Position numbers and translations under genes: made by a program. Positions 11,085-22,789 of a stretch of DNA of 64,000 bases are shown here, in pieces. The notes beneath the pieces are model-generated. The model ran no database searches and had not been told where the DNA came from. It saw nothing but the letters and a program-made list of their open reading frames with translations. Numbering within the stretch: the stretch's first letter is position 1; each line of letters opens with the position of its first letter. This DNA comes from Lepeophtheirus salmonis. Taxonomy: Eukaryota; Arthropoda; Copepoda; Siphonostomatoida; Caligidae. The stretch is from NCBI RefSeq assembly GCF_016086655.4, contig NC_052143.2, forward strand, positions 26,675,886 through 26,739,885. The letters run 5' to 3'.

Positions 11085-11435
11085 ACCACCTAAAAGGTCC
11101 GGGGATATGGATTTTTAGAAGATATGTCAAAATGACACAATCCCCATCGTTAAGTATGGTGGGAAAGACAATATATTTTGGGTGTGTTTCATTGCTAAGT
11201 GAAAATGACTTCACCACATCGAAGAGAAGATGGACAAGATCCACCCTCCAGGAAATCTTGGCCAACAAACTTCTTCCTTCTGAAAATGGGCACTGCAATA
11301 TACGTCTATGGCAATAAAGGAGTGGTTCAATGACAATGATTAATGTCATAGATTTGATTATCCAGTGGACCTCAATATCATAGAGAAGCTTTATCAGTGG
11401 GCAAATGTACGAAATAGGCAAAGGATCAAATAGTT
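11085..11435 (+). pseudogene. Tc1-type (DD34E) transposase remnant, catalytic core
   Basis: Successive frames read IVKYGGKDNIFWVCF (family KYGGGSIMVWGCF), EEKMDKIHPPGNLGQQ (family G-x-MNxxxYxxIL), then MAIKEWFNDND and VDLNIIEKLYQWANVRNRQR (family TKEWLxxN and PDLNPIEHLWxxLKxxV). The last block carries the third catalytic Glu of Tc1 DD34E enzymes. The second catalytic Asp block (FQQDNxPKHT) is destroyed, and at least three frameshifts are needed. The amino-terminal half and both terminal repeats are absent. Confidence 0.78.
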
Positions 11436-13800
11436 ATTTCCTCCAATGTATATTAAAATTTTGTATTAAAGTAATTACTTGATTGATTTAGAGTAATTGT
11501 TTTATTGATATTTTAAGGGATAATATTAAACAAATATCTTTAAAAAAATACTACCTGTTAAGATTGATTGTAATTTATTTTCAATCAATACTTTGACATT
11601 TTTCTATTCACTCATAGTTTTATTTACTATATGAGCCTGTTCTAATCTGAATAAAACATTCGATCGACCTCAAAAACTTTCTATGATACTTTAAAAAAAA
11701 GTGAATGCCTATAGTAGGTGTACTTCTTCCTCCTGATAGATTTGCACTGATTAATCATAAGTAGGTATGGGATTAATCCAAAGTGCATGGAGAAGGCAAT
11801 GGTTTCAGAGCCCTATTAATATCATGTAATTATTATTACTTTTTTTTTTTTGGGGGAGAGAATATTAATTACTGCAGACATTTTATTATTGCTATTTATG
11901 TTTAAATAGATATTATGCATTTAAAAAAATTTAACATATAATTCTTCTTTTAGAGGGAAATAAATAAATGTTAATACCACCACGACCTATTAATGAATGA
12001 ACGATAAAGAAAATAGAGAACGCTCACCAACCTTTAGTTCTTTTCTAATGTATTAACTAAGTCTTTTCTTTTCAAATATTCCTTTTTCATGTATAAATAA
12101 ACATTACAGAATACTCCATCTGCCCATGGAATTGTTTTAAATTCAATTTAAATAATGAACAGGGCTGGTAACAAAACATGGACGGTTATATTTTTTATTT
12201 ATAACAAACATATATCGTATCATTTTGTCAAATTTATCCTAAATTTATTTAAAAAAATGTTTGTTTTCATTTAATTTAGAATATATATATACCCTTTTTT
12301 TTAATACAACTTAAAAGATGTTCAAAAACTACTTTAATATCCTAAATTTAATCATGGCTTGGGGAAAAAGTAAATTCGTACTTTCCACTCTTTTATTAAC
12401 TAAGTATATCTTGCTCATTATGGGCCACATTGGATCATACTATACAGTGTTGTAAAGGTGTGAGTGTATACTACAAGTCCTTTTAGGACAGTATTGCGCT
12501 TGGCCAGTTCAGTTGTGAATTATTGGGCGTCAAGTATGGAGGTATCAACTGCAGAAAATTCCTATAATTTACATTAAGCGTAGAAAGCAATCAGTTATCG
12601 AACAGAACGGGGCATACTTAGCTTAAATCAGATGATTTTAATATACATATTATTATATTTTTTTGCATTGAAATCAAGCAAAAATACGAAATTACTTTTT
12701 CTCCAACCTAATATGATGCATGAATGTTCATTATATTATGTTTATCCTTTCGACAAAGCACTCTCCTTTATTCCACATTCTATGTAGAGTTTCATTTATG
12801 TTCCTATTTTTTGAAACAAATATAATGACTTTATTTAGATATAAACTTAACTTATCATTTCTAAAAACATTTTATTTTTTTGTATCTAGTATAACTTTTA
12901 TAATTTATACTTTAGTCATTTCTAATTTCTCTATTTTGAGTAGGATTTACAACAAAAATCATTGTTTAAAAAAACACTATCAAAATAGTATTATTTATAC
13001 GGAGATTTTCAACAAAGAAACGAAAAAATGATATAAGTAAAGAATATTTTAGAAGTTGGGAAATAAACTCCAATATTAATATGTTTCCTATCTAATTTAT
13101 TCAATTCGTATTTATTGATTAGATGTAAGTAAACTAATTTATATATACTTTTTATTTTCCTGCCTCTACAATATTAATTACTTGTTACAATTAATCCAAC
13201 AATTGAAATAGTATATTTATTAAATATTCTATAAGCTGAAAAAATCAATCAAAATGAAACTTTTTTTTTTGACAGCAAATCTTTTTGCGTTGTAATAATA
13301 AGTGTATTCTTTAGTTTTAGCTAAAATATAATGGAATTGAAAAAAATATATGCTTCCAAATAATAGCCTTTATTTTACTTGATTTTTGTATGATGAGGCC
13401 CACATTGTAGAAACTGCATTCAATTTAACTTAAAAAAAAATCATTTTTCATTTGAATACTCGAATGTTTTATAAATTGATATTATCTTCAATTTTAATCG
13501 ATATCGTTATTTTATTTTGAAATATAGCTCTAAATTGAAATTATAATCAAAAAACGTGATTAAAAAATGGCTTTATAGGTCAAACCTACTGCAATTAATA
13601 AATTTAAAGATCCATTTCCAGTTTTAGGGCTGAAATAGCAATTACAAGTTTTAAATTAAAAATCTAAGTATTTGCTTTTATTTTCCAAATATTTGTATTC
13701 AAATAGCTCTAATTTTTATATTCTTGCTGTAATAAAAGTTTACAGATTCGAGACTGAGTAGCATTCAATCAAGAATGAATCCTTATTATTTTTAATTACA
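11436..13800. other. Unassigned AT-rich stretch
   Basis: No gene is supported. A small hairpin is present at 11741-11786 (TTTGCACTGATTAATC against GATTAATCCAAAGTGCA, 13-bp loop). The 103-codon open frame at 12720-13031 is very rich in F, I, L, S and Y, with no motif, and is probably fortuitous. Confidence 0.5.
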
Positions 13801-13880
13801 AGGTTTCATTACGCAATCAAAGGACAGCTGAAGGAAAAATAAACAAGTTTAGTTTTATTCTTTGTCTCTACAGGGTAAAA

Positions 13881-14285
13881 ATGTCGGGACAAAAACAAAA
13901 AGGGCAATACTTGTGCAATCTTATCTGCGCCGGTGCCAGTAACAAGAAGGCCTCGGACATCGCTTGTATATTCATCTGGGGTGCCTACAACATGAAAAAG
14001 TACATTAAGGATGTAAATAGCTTGAATGATGTTAATAGCCATGAAGAGACAAAACTTTTGTAGCAAAAGTAGTACTGACTTATGACCTGACTCCATGTGG
14101 CTATCCTCGATCCTTGATCTCAACTCCCTGGGATTTGTAGTTGGAGGCTTCTTGGAGAAGAGTATCTGCACACCTCTCATTTAAAATTTGGAATTTGCTA
14201 CGATCTGCCAACATGAAAACTTGGTAAGAATTGGGAACGGTCTTCATCGTCAAGAACTGCCAATCTATTTGCCAGGGTGTTTAGG
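13881..14285 (+). pseudogene. Internally deleted Tc1/mariner transposase
   Basis: The ATG at 13881 opens MSGQKQKGQYLCNLICAGAS, followed by NKKASDIACIFIWGAYNMKK. This is the amino-terminal helix-turn-helix of the arthropod Tc1-like group (LIRAGASxKEVSEIAxxSxRTVYNVKK in related elements). From about 14060 the sequence jumps to the carboxy-terminal part: LDLNSLGFVVGGFLEKSICT (family SPDLNPLDFxxWxxLExKxC) and, in another frame, FIVKNCQSICQGV. The first and second catalytic blocks are missing. The N-terminal helix resembles that of the 31.5-kb copy. No terminal repeats were identified. Confidence 0.75.
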
Positions 14286-16630
14286 CTTTTTTTTTTTTTT
14301 TTTGACATATAAAATAAGAAATATATTGTTTAAACATATTACAAGTTAGTTTTTTTTTTTTTTTTTTTTTTTGTGCACTACAATTGCAACAAACTTTGAT
14401 CTAAACAAAATCCTATATAAGTGAATCACGACCAAGACTTTATCAGCACATAAAAGTACATAGGTGACTAATAAAATAAATTTCCGTTTGTTTTCCTATT
14501 TAGTCGGTTGTCGAGATAGACAAACACTATCACTCATCAAGTGTTTTGGTAATTAGAAATTTTAAACATTCATTGAATGCAAAAACCTTAAAAATTTAAT
14601 TATGCTAGAGTAAAATAATTTAAACCATCAGATTCTGCGTCATTCAAGAATTCTAAATTGGTCCTATTGCTTCAGATTGGAAATTGAAACCAACTCTGGA
14701 ATTGTTTATGTTCAACGCTACGTTCAAGCTACTGCAAGATTTTTGGTAACCACTCGGAAGGATCAATATTTTTATATAATTAAATCATTTTTTACTATTA
14801 TTTTTTCTGTAGCTTATTTCATTATCGTGCAAACCAATTGTGGCGAAAAAATAACTTTCTTTCAACTTCATTGGCGGAGGTAATAACTATAAAGGTGAGT
14901 GCACAATTTTTGTTAGATTAAGGTGCGATAACAAAGCTCCTTTTTTTTATAATGAGCGAGAATCAGGCTATAGAATTAGACATGTGGTTGGGTATGGTTT
15001 TATTCTAGAAACGAGATTTTAAAGTTCTCTTAGAAATACGGTCAGATGCTATCATGCGTTGGAGTAGTGAGGAACGTGGGTTTCTGTCAAAAATAAATAC
15101 TGCCAAAAAAAGGTTTTACATATTATTTTATAAAGTTAAACTAATTGCGATTTACGTCCTGAGTTTTTATTGGTGCGATATTTAATATACAAAAAACAAT
15201 TTGTTGAATTGATTTTAATAATTTGAAATTTGCAAAAATTATTCGAACAAGGATAACTCTCTACATTGGTACAATTAATCCATGTTTTATAATATAAATC
15301 ATACTTATTCTGGAAAATCCAATATTTCCTAATACTCTCTGAGGAATTGCCAATGACTAATAAATAAATCAACCAATCAGCCACAGTTTTAGAATGGAAT
15401 ATGTTTTTAATTAAATTTTCCACTTTTTTGAAACAAATATTTTTTCTTGTCTAACATCTTAATAAAAGTTATTCAAAAAGAAAAAAAAGAAAAGGTCACT
15501 GGATATTAAACTACCAAAGTTTGGTTGTTTCAGTGTATGGACAATAGGGGATATTACATATATGATGTGATTTTCAAAACTTAGTAGGCATTTAAAATTG
15601 TGTTTTACTTGCATTAACATGCAAAAATATCACTTTTCTGATTTATAAAACTTGTTTTATTGCATTTTGGAAAAAAAGTGATACTGTTGCTCCCATAACT
15701 TTAAAATTTTGTTCCTACATAATAATTTAAATGCAGAAACTTTAGAGTTTCCATATTTTTCCATTAAAATTCTAATCATAGCAATTACAAAAAAATATTA
15801 GCCCTCCAGCTATCTGATATATAATTTAGCGTTACACACATGCATAAACATATGCACTTCATATTCATATGAATTTTTAACAACATCATTATGAAGTGGG
15901 TCTATTTATATTTTTATAAAGTTTTGGTAGCTTAAATATGATCATCTTTCAAATATATGTTCTTTTAAAAACTCATTTAAACTGTTCACTCAAAGAAGAA
16001 GGAATAAGGTTTTTTAAAATGAATTGGAACTTTTAATGGGAAAATTAACCCTTGAATTAAAGTGGGCTAACTATGAAAAAAACAACACCACTTAATTAAG
16101 TTTGTAACATGGGCTGTAAATTGTCTATTTATAAAATATTCATATATTATGTATACAGAAGAAAAAAATTGAGTCGTATAAGCTTTTCCACTGAACAAAA
16201 AAGTAAAAAGGTTTTTTTTTTCATCACATCATATTGATTTATAATTTTTTGTTACAAAATTTTGTTGGCATAAGAATGTAGTATAATTTTTATTTTTTTC
16301 ACGTATTGATATATATAATGTATTTTTATTTTCAAAATAATAAATTGCAAATATACATATATGAATAAAAAAAGATTTTAAGAATTAACCAATAAATGAC
16401 ATTGGTACATATTTTTAGGTTTTCAGAATTAAATGCAATTCAAAACCTCTGGAGGGCAATGAAGTACCAAAGACTGCAATTTGACTTTTTAGGAATTTTA
16501 TGGTCCTAAATTTTTAGATAATTATATACATATATTTTTCTTTTTTATTAAAAATATATCCAAATAAGCTGACTAATATTTCTTGATGCCTATAACGCTG
16601 TCCAACAGAAAAATGGTACCAAAAAAAAAA
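14286..16630. other. Unassigned AT-rich stretch with two long T-runs
   Basis: Contains T-runs at about 14288-14303 and 14350-14372. A possible 70-nt exon-like unit at 14676-14745 (CAG before, GTAACC after) is too weak to annotate. The sequence CTTCATTGGCGGAGGTAATAA near 14863 is echoed at 43855 (CTTCGTTGGCGGAG). Nothing else recognisable. Confidence 0.45.
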
Positions 16631-16904
16631 AGTATATGCTTAATTTAGTACAGTTTGATTCCCTAATTCCAAATCTGGCCTTATTTTTTATCTCATGACC
16701 TCGTAAAAAGTGCATAAGTATTCGTATGCCCGAGCTAGAAGAGATAGAAACAAAGACAGAAGAGGAGAAAAAATAAGATGGAAACAAAGAGAAAGAAAGA
16801 AAAAGGATTTGCTGGAAGGACTCCCTTGAAAAAGGCTATGAGAGAAAAAATAAGTTCATATTTGGAATCAGGGGATTAAACTGTACTAAGTTAAGCATAT
16901 GCTG
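16631..16904. mobile_element. 274-bp foldback element with ~70-bp inverted arms
   Basis: The left arm 16631-16700 begins AGTATATGCTTAATTTAGTA. The right arm, read inward on the minus strand from 16904, begins CAGCATATGCTTAACTTAGT. Both continue ACAGTTTRATYCCCTRATTCC, then TTATTTTTTMTCTCAT. Arm identity by eye is about 85 percent over ~70 bp. The purine-rich centre (16740-16835, many GAAA/AGAA words) has no coding sense. No target duplication was identified, so the superfamily is unknown. Confidence 0.85.
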
Positions 16905-17330
16905 TTCTTGTGCATAAAAAAAAGGTGCGATTTTCTTGTATAGTGTAATTATCAATTTTGAGAATTAAAAGAAAATTTATTTTGCCATTTTTGAGGAAAT
17001 TGTTATTTTATGTCTAATTTTTCATTTTTTAATTAAAAAAATATATATATAAGCTGTAATAAGTCAACGACAACTCGAAGATTGCAATTTCTCTGTATAA
17101 TTAAAAGTGCAGTACTACATTATTACTAAATGATCTTAAGTTTGAGCAAAAAATATTTAATAATGTAGATTTTATTAAGGTTTTACTTTTGTTGAAAAGT
17201 GAATCTTTTTATGAAATACTATGAAGTCAAATAAACTATGTGAAAAATAAGTATTGTAGAACTACACATAATCTGCCATAAATATTTTTATCTTATCACT
17301 AAAAGATTGATTCATCCAATTTAAAAGGAT
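16905..17330. other. AT-rich spacer
   Basis: No gene, repeat or RNA signal seen. Confidence 0.55.
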
Positions 17331-17334
17331 AATA

Positions 17335-17655
17335 ACAAACAAATTTGCGGCTCTTGACGATGCGTACCACGCTGTCATGTTGGCAGCTCTGAGCAAATCC
17401 AAATTTTCTATGAGAGGTACGGCAGGACATTCTTCTTCAAGACGCTTCAAACTGCAAAATCTAGTGAGTGCAGGTGAGGGATGGAGGGGCATCATGTAGA
17501 CAGACCAGAAGTCGGCTATATTATAGCTGCAAAAGTTTTGGTTCTTCTTGGGTGTAGGTGGCTGTAATGGACTTCTTAATGTTGTAGTCAGCCTAGAGGG
17601 AGATGTCAACGGTGTCTGTAGCCTTCCTGGAACTAACAGCAGTGCAAAGGAGATC
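17335..17655 (-). pseudogene. Family M1 transposase remnant, copy 2
   Basis: The minus strand reads ADFWSVYMMPLHPSPALTRF, then LKRLEEECPAV, then ENLDLLRAANMTAWYASSRA. These correspond to the DFWxxxMWPPxSPDLNPLD block, the following linker and the D-x-LxxA-x-x-x-x-WxxM helix of IS630/Tc1-type enzymes. Open for more than 90 codons, which is long for a remnant, but it lacks both the amino-terminal half and the GGHIE end. DNA similarity to 9320-9600 runs the full length on the same strand (shared words include AGGCTGTAATGGACTTCTT-type and GCTCTGAGC/CAGCTCAGAG). Confidence 0.72.
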
Positions 17656-19049
17656 GCATACGCGTTAAATTTTTTGTTTATTTATTATTTTTTTTAAATT
17701 TTATTGTTAACATTTCGAGACATGAAATAAATAAAAAACTTATTTATTTATGTTCCAGCTCAACTTCACAGGAATATGAAGTATTTAAAAATTAATCGTT
17801 GTAATTAAGGGCCACAATGATATCTTCACAAGCTAAGTTGTTTCTGAATATAATACATACTTTTTTTAACAATACATTTTGGACCATTATAATGTTTGGG
17901 AGCATCTATGTTTCAAATTAAAGTTAAAAAAGGTAATATAACACCAACTAATAATGACAACTTATTTGGAGGTATTCTAGGTAGTTAAGTAGAATTAAAC
18001 ACTTATTGGGATAGCGTACTGCATCACTCATATCCATAACCTCGTCGACGATCTATGACCTTATGCTTTCAAGTATTTCATCAATAAGATTTAATTAATT
18101 AATTTTAGCCATAATCCCTTTTTCTATCATATTTAAAGAGTCTCTTTAGCACACCTTGATCTAATTTATACATAAGATTATTTTCCGACTACAAAACAAA
18201 AGAAAATTCTCGACATTGGCTTCCCATAGTGGTCTCTAGACAACGAGTAAAGACAAGTAATTGTCTTGGAAATTGATAATTGATATTCTTTGTCCTCATA
18301 CTAAAAGTATCACATTTTACTTTTTAACAATTAACCATACTCACCAAGTCTTTCTCAAGATGACTTATGTCTGTTTCCTAAAGTAACAAAATCTTACTAG
18401 TCATTGTTTATCAAAATTAAATCAACTAAAAGAGCCATGTTAGTAGATTGTAAAGGATTTTACACCAGAAAAAGAATACACTGACAAAAAAAAAAAATTG
18501 TATGACTAAGCTATTGGTTTTTGACTTTTTAAAAAACTATATCTCCAACGATTGAAAAAAAAAAGATCAATATTACTAAAAGTTCATGTTTTATTTTTTA
18601 TGTTAATATCTCATGAACGACTCATTTACGAAATAAAAAATTATACCGGTTCTTTTCTAATAAATATCAGTTTCTATATGTATTTAAATAAATTATATTA
18701 TGAATTGATAATTGTTTTTTGTTTTTTTTTATGATTTCACACGAAAAATCAAAACTGTATATTTTTTTAGAGATTAATTTATGTCCCGAATTCATTTTGC
18801 CAAGAGTATATTTTACCGGAAAAATCTAATCAATAAAGCAAAGTTTCTATATATGTATCTTTATGTATATTCATTTTTAAGTGTTATTGTAAGACTGCTT
18901 AGATAATTCATTTACGAAATATCAATACAAGCGAATGTGCAGGTCATATTGAAAAAAAAGGAAGTTTATGTATAAAGTTGTATAAAAACGGTATATAAAA
19001 AGGAATAAAATCTCGTAGGCGTTAAGGTCCACTCATATTAAAAAAGAAA
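17656..19049. other. Unassigned AT-rich stretch
   Basis: No gene supported. The 18.0-18.45 kb part is slightly less A/T-rich, and its minus strand contains broken hydrophilic frames (for example VDEVMDMSDAVRYPN), but I recognise no family. Confidence 0.4.
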
Positions 19050-19300
19050 AAAATGGGACGTACTTTATATCCAAATAATAAATGTGACTTTAATTGAGAT
19101 TTAGTAACGAACATCCCTAGCTAAATCTCAGCAGTGAGTCTTTTAAATTCTAAACTAAATTACTTCCTGGCACATCACGTCGTACTTAAAAATATATGGT
19201 TGTCATTATTATTAACAGAGTGGATTTCTGGTAGAGTTAACTTCTATATTATTGAAGCAAAGTTTGTCTGTTCTTCAACGCCTAATAACTCCAGAAATGT
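19050..19300 (+). repeat. Dispersed repeat family B, copy 1
   Basis: Shares in order with the other B copies: GAGATTTAGTAACGAAC, a GCTAAATCTCAGC-type block, a CTKGCWCATCACGTC block, then TATTATTGAAGCAAAGTTTG and TCTGT, and CCTAATAACTCCAG. No conserved frame. See copies at 37.58, 41.27, 42.71, 48.40 and 49.03 kb. Confidence 0.65.
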
Positions 19301-20470
19301 TGTGTACTATCACAAGTAACACAAAAGTTTAGTAAGTATTTATAGAACAATGTTGTTCATTTATTATTTCAATTTATGTTGCTTCCATTTAATGATTAAA
19401 GGCTTAGATATTTGCCAGGAATTGAAATAATTGGTTGTTCATTGTTGATTCATTTCACGTTGAAGATGTTGAAAAATATACATAAATGTAACTTCAATTA
19501 ATTGATGGATTTATGATATTTAAGACTCCGTAGTTAATAATCCCTTTCCTTCTTGTCAGCAATATCTATAATTTGAATTTTATGATAATATCACAAAATA
19601 AACCATTTAAGAAGTTCATATAGAATTAATTTGACACCGATATAATAAATGGTGTTTGAAGTACTTACTTGAGAATAGCGAAGACAGTAGACAGATACCT
19701 CTGATGGAATGTAGGTAATTAATATTTTTCAGGCAAAATTAACATTCTACGAAAGGGGGTTCGATAAACTGTCCTCCAATCTGCTTAAATTATCTCAATA
19801 ATGTTCTCTCAGTTTTATTAAATAATATGTCAATATAAAATCTAATATGGAATTTATAAAAACGTTTGCTCTTTCTTTGCATCTTTGAGATAAAATAATC
19901 AATATTTTTGTTCATAGAAGTAATATATCACATATCCTGAAAACATTGAACAACAGGAAAGAAAACTATTATTTTGTGTTTGCTTAGCATCTCTGGAGAC
20001 CTGAGTAAACATCTTGATAACTTTCTCGATAAGATAATATCAAGATGGAATGTATGTGATATGAAGAAAATATCAATATTTGCTGTAAATTTACCAAATA
20101 AATACTTCTAGAAATATATATATATATATGGCATACATTTCATATTGATGTAATATAAGAAGTTGTAGAACTGCATTGATGACTCAAATTGTTACAGCAG
20201 TTGTTTTTCTTTAAAAAAACATAATTATATAGATACCTTATTGCTCAAATGTTATTTGGAAGAGTACCGGATAGTAAATAAGTCTTCCACTACGTCTTTA
20301 ACTGTATTTGTCATTGATGTAGAGAGTTTCATTCATAAAGTTGTGTGCATTAACGAAAAGCTGTTGTCGCAAGTTATCTTTTAAAGACAATTAATTCTCA
20401 CTTCTGGGCAAAGATAGAATCAAAAAGGGTAGAGATTGCATCATTGATCCACACCGGCAATGATACTGTG
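19301..20470. other. Unassigned AT-rich stretch
   Basis: No gene seen. Weak internal repetition around 19.7-20.1 kb (AATATCAATATTTGC/AATATTTTTGTTC and ATGTGATATG/CATATCAC words), and a short TA microsatellite near 20115. Confidence 0.45.
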
Positions 20471-20474
20471 ATAA

Positions 20475-21235
20475 CGGGTGATCCATTGAAATCTGAACAT
20501 TAATTTATTCAACAATTAATGAAGGTTGAGGGATTGAATTTAATTCATATTTCGATATATTAAAGCATAAAGAATTAGCTACAAAACAAAAACCCGGGCT
20601 CTCTACCTTACGAACATGTCGAGAAAATGATACTTGAACGTGATCGACAAATTTCCTTTCGCACACTCCAAGCTATTTGGCGTCTCCAGGACACCCTACT
20701 ACGCTGTCAGCAAGTCTGAAACGTTGGAAAGAAAGAAGAACTATGGCAAAAAGGCCAAACTGAATCCGAAGTTGTCAAAGAAAACAGCCCAGGCCAAACC
20801 CCTCAAGTCCAAGAGGGCCCAACAAACTGTCCCGACAACTATAAAAAAAGTGGGTGAAAAGAACGCTGTAAGAATGTGGAGGCCACACCAGCAATGAAAA
20901 AATCCCCACCTTGCAATACTTTTTTGAATGAGTCGTTTGAGCTCTTTTCGACCCTTTTGGCCGCTCATCCTTGATGCCAACCCCCTCGACTACACCTTTG
21001 GCCTACAGTGTCCGTCATCAAAATTCCGAGGCACTACTGCCAGCCAGCACTGGGATGCCATGACAGAGGACTACATTGTCATCATTGCTGCTAAGGGCGG
21101 CTACATTAATGATTAAGAGAGCTCATACACACATCTACTTATTGAATTAATTTTGTTGAATATATTTTGTTAATTAATATATTATATCTTTGTGAAGTTT
21201 ATAACTCAAAGTATAACCTAATAAACACTAGTGTC
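20475..21235 (+). mobile_element. Family T2 Tc1-like element, copy 1, internally deleted
   Basis: The left end ATAACGGGTGATCCATTGAA (then ATCTGAAC) is nearly the same as the left end of the 41.79-kb copy. The next ~150 bp also match (CATATTTCGATATATTAAAG, then CATAAA). The right end (GAAGTTTATAACTCAAAGTA) matches the other copy's GAAGTTTATAATTCAAAGTG, but its last 20 or so bases have decayed. Length about 760 bp against 1.2-1.4 kb for a complete element. Confidence 0.8.
20629..21116 (+). pseudogene. Internally deleted transposase of T2 copy 1
   Basis: The first frame reads MILERDRQISFRTLQAIWRL at 20629, equivalent to the start of the sister copy. Frameshifted fragments follow that are mostly lysine- and alanine-rich. 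The sequence then jumps to the carboxy-terminal block WPLILDANPLDYTFGLQCPS (family WPPYSPDANPLDYxxW, third acidic residue retained in DANPLD), then HWDAMTEDYIVIIAAKGGYI and N-D-stop at 21114-21116. The helix between EDYI and AAKGGYI is shortened compared with the 42.4-kb copy. Both upstream catalytic blocks are missing. Confidence 0.8.
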
Positions 21236-21399
21236 ATAAACATCCGAGAACCATGGGCTATTTATTGAATAATGGTTGTACATATTTATATTAATTATTA
21301 TCTATAATGGTTACTTTGTTATAACTTGTTATTATTAAATCATTATATTATAAAGATAAATTTATATATGTAAAGCCAAAAGTCGGTGATAACAGATAC

Positions 21400-21540
21400 A
21401 TCAGTCAATGTCGAGCAGCACAGGATCAACTCTCACATCACTTAACATCTGAAAAATTGGTACAGCCTCAAGGATCGTTCTCAAAGCGGTAGGCCATTGA
21501 AGTTAGACACCAAGCTACCAAACACTTTTTTTAGTTCAAC
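21400..21540 (+). pseudogene. Transposase DNA-binding domain remnant
   Basis: The frame reads INSHIT, then HLKNWYSLKDRSQSGRPLKLD. This matches the link between the two helix-turn-helix subdomains of Tc1/mariner enzymes (VxRWxxRFxETGSVxDRxRSGRPR), including the GRP AT-hook-like tripeptide. Only about 45 codons survive and nothing catalytic follows. It lies about 160 bp downstream of the T2 element but belongs to another family. Confidence 0.5.
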
Positions 21541-22789
21541 CCTGCTATGTTTCATGCTAAATTTGCAAAAAATAAAAATTTCCACCTCTTATATTCAGTT
21601 TTACATGTTTCATATTGTAGAATTTGTAAAACTATTTAAGGGGAAAAATCGATCCAAGGTTTGAAAACAATTAAATTTCTGGGACTGCGTTGTGACTGAA
21701 ATATTGGTCCAGTTTGTTTTAGCAAAAATAACTTAAGACTGAATAAATCTGTCTCAACACTAATATGTACGTATATTTTACATAGTGTCGACTCAAAATT
21801 TGTGCTACTTGTTATATATGTATAACAAAATAAAAACATTTAAATAATATCAATTGTCATTTTAAATTGCTTTTTGATTTTGATAAAATAAATTTATCAT
21901 TTAGAAATGACAATAAATATTCATAATGAAGGAATTATAAATATAGATTATATTCTATAATTTAGGAAGATAAAAGTTCAAACGGGAGTAAATATATAAA
22001 TCACTTTTATCTCAAGGCTCCTGTCAGGTTTTTTCCGTGTAAATTTTTTAATAGATTAAAATAGTATGTCAATCAAGGTGACATATTGTTATCATTTTTC
22101 ATTCCAAACCTTTTATTTAAAACAAAAAGCACAAAAATATATGATATTATTAAATATATCTCGACAGGTTACAAAATGTTGAAAAGTGTAAAATATAGAT
22201 ATATAACAGAAAACTTCTGTTTCAGTTTAAGAGAAAAAAATTTATATATATTTTCTCGAAAGTTATGAGTTATTACTCAACTTTACAGTAAAAAGAGTAA
22301 TGTAAATTAAATTGATCGTATAGAATGTGAACATATATATTACAAAGATCGTAAGTAAAACCTCACTTAAAGATGAATAGCATTGATAAAGATGTGTGAA
22401 TGGTTTAAATCTTGGTGAATGTAAATCTAAAAACAACATATTTTCTGACAAATATCACTATAAAATATAAAAGACAATACTCGCTACGTGTATACCTGTG
22501 TTTTTGGACCTGTGATATTAATTACATATATATTCTTAGCTCATAGTGCATTTAATTTTCATACATTGGATCGCAAGTCTTCCCTGGACATCACTTGATA
22601 TGATAAGTGCCTATTCAAATCCATTCTGGTTTCTCTATATTTCGTTTGTGTATGAAGTAAACTTCTAAATTTGAAGATATGCTTGGGTAATTTTGATAAA
22701 AATAGCTTCAAGCCTGTTTTCTCTTATATAAAACACAAATCTTAGCCCCTCAATATGATTTTTAACGAATTTTCCCTCAGTTTACTCAA
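21541..22789. other. AT-rich stretch, no supported gene
   Basis: Short open frames (for example 22086-22268) are low-complexity and have no motif. Repeats not recognised. Confidence 0.5.

Noticed and set aside
11083..11421. Minus-strand 112-codon frame
   Set aside because: Antisense to the Tc1 catalytic remnant, whose motifs are recognisable on the plus strand.
12425..12620. Possible copy of the 56.24-kb MITE (CAAGTCCTTTTAGGAC)
   Set aside because: Only a short palindrome is shared; no matching ends.
12720..13031. 103-codon open frame, hydrophobic
   Set aside because: Composition (F, I, L, S, Y, N) is what A/T-rich DNA gives by chance. No motif, no context.
13809..14180. Minus-strand 123-codon frame
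   Set aside because: Shadow of the plus-strand deleted transposase at 13881; no family motif of its own.
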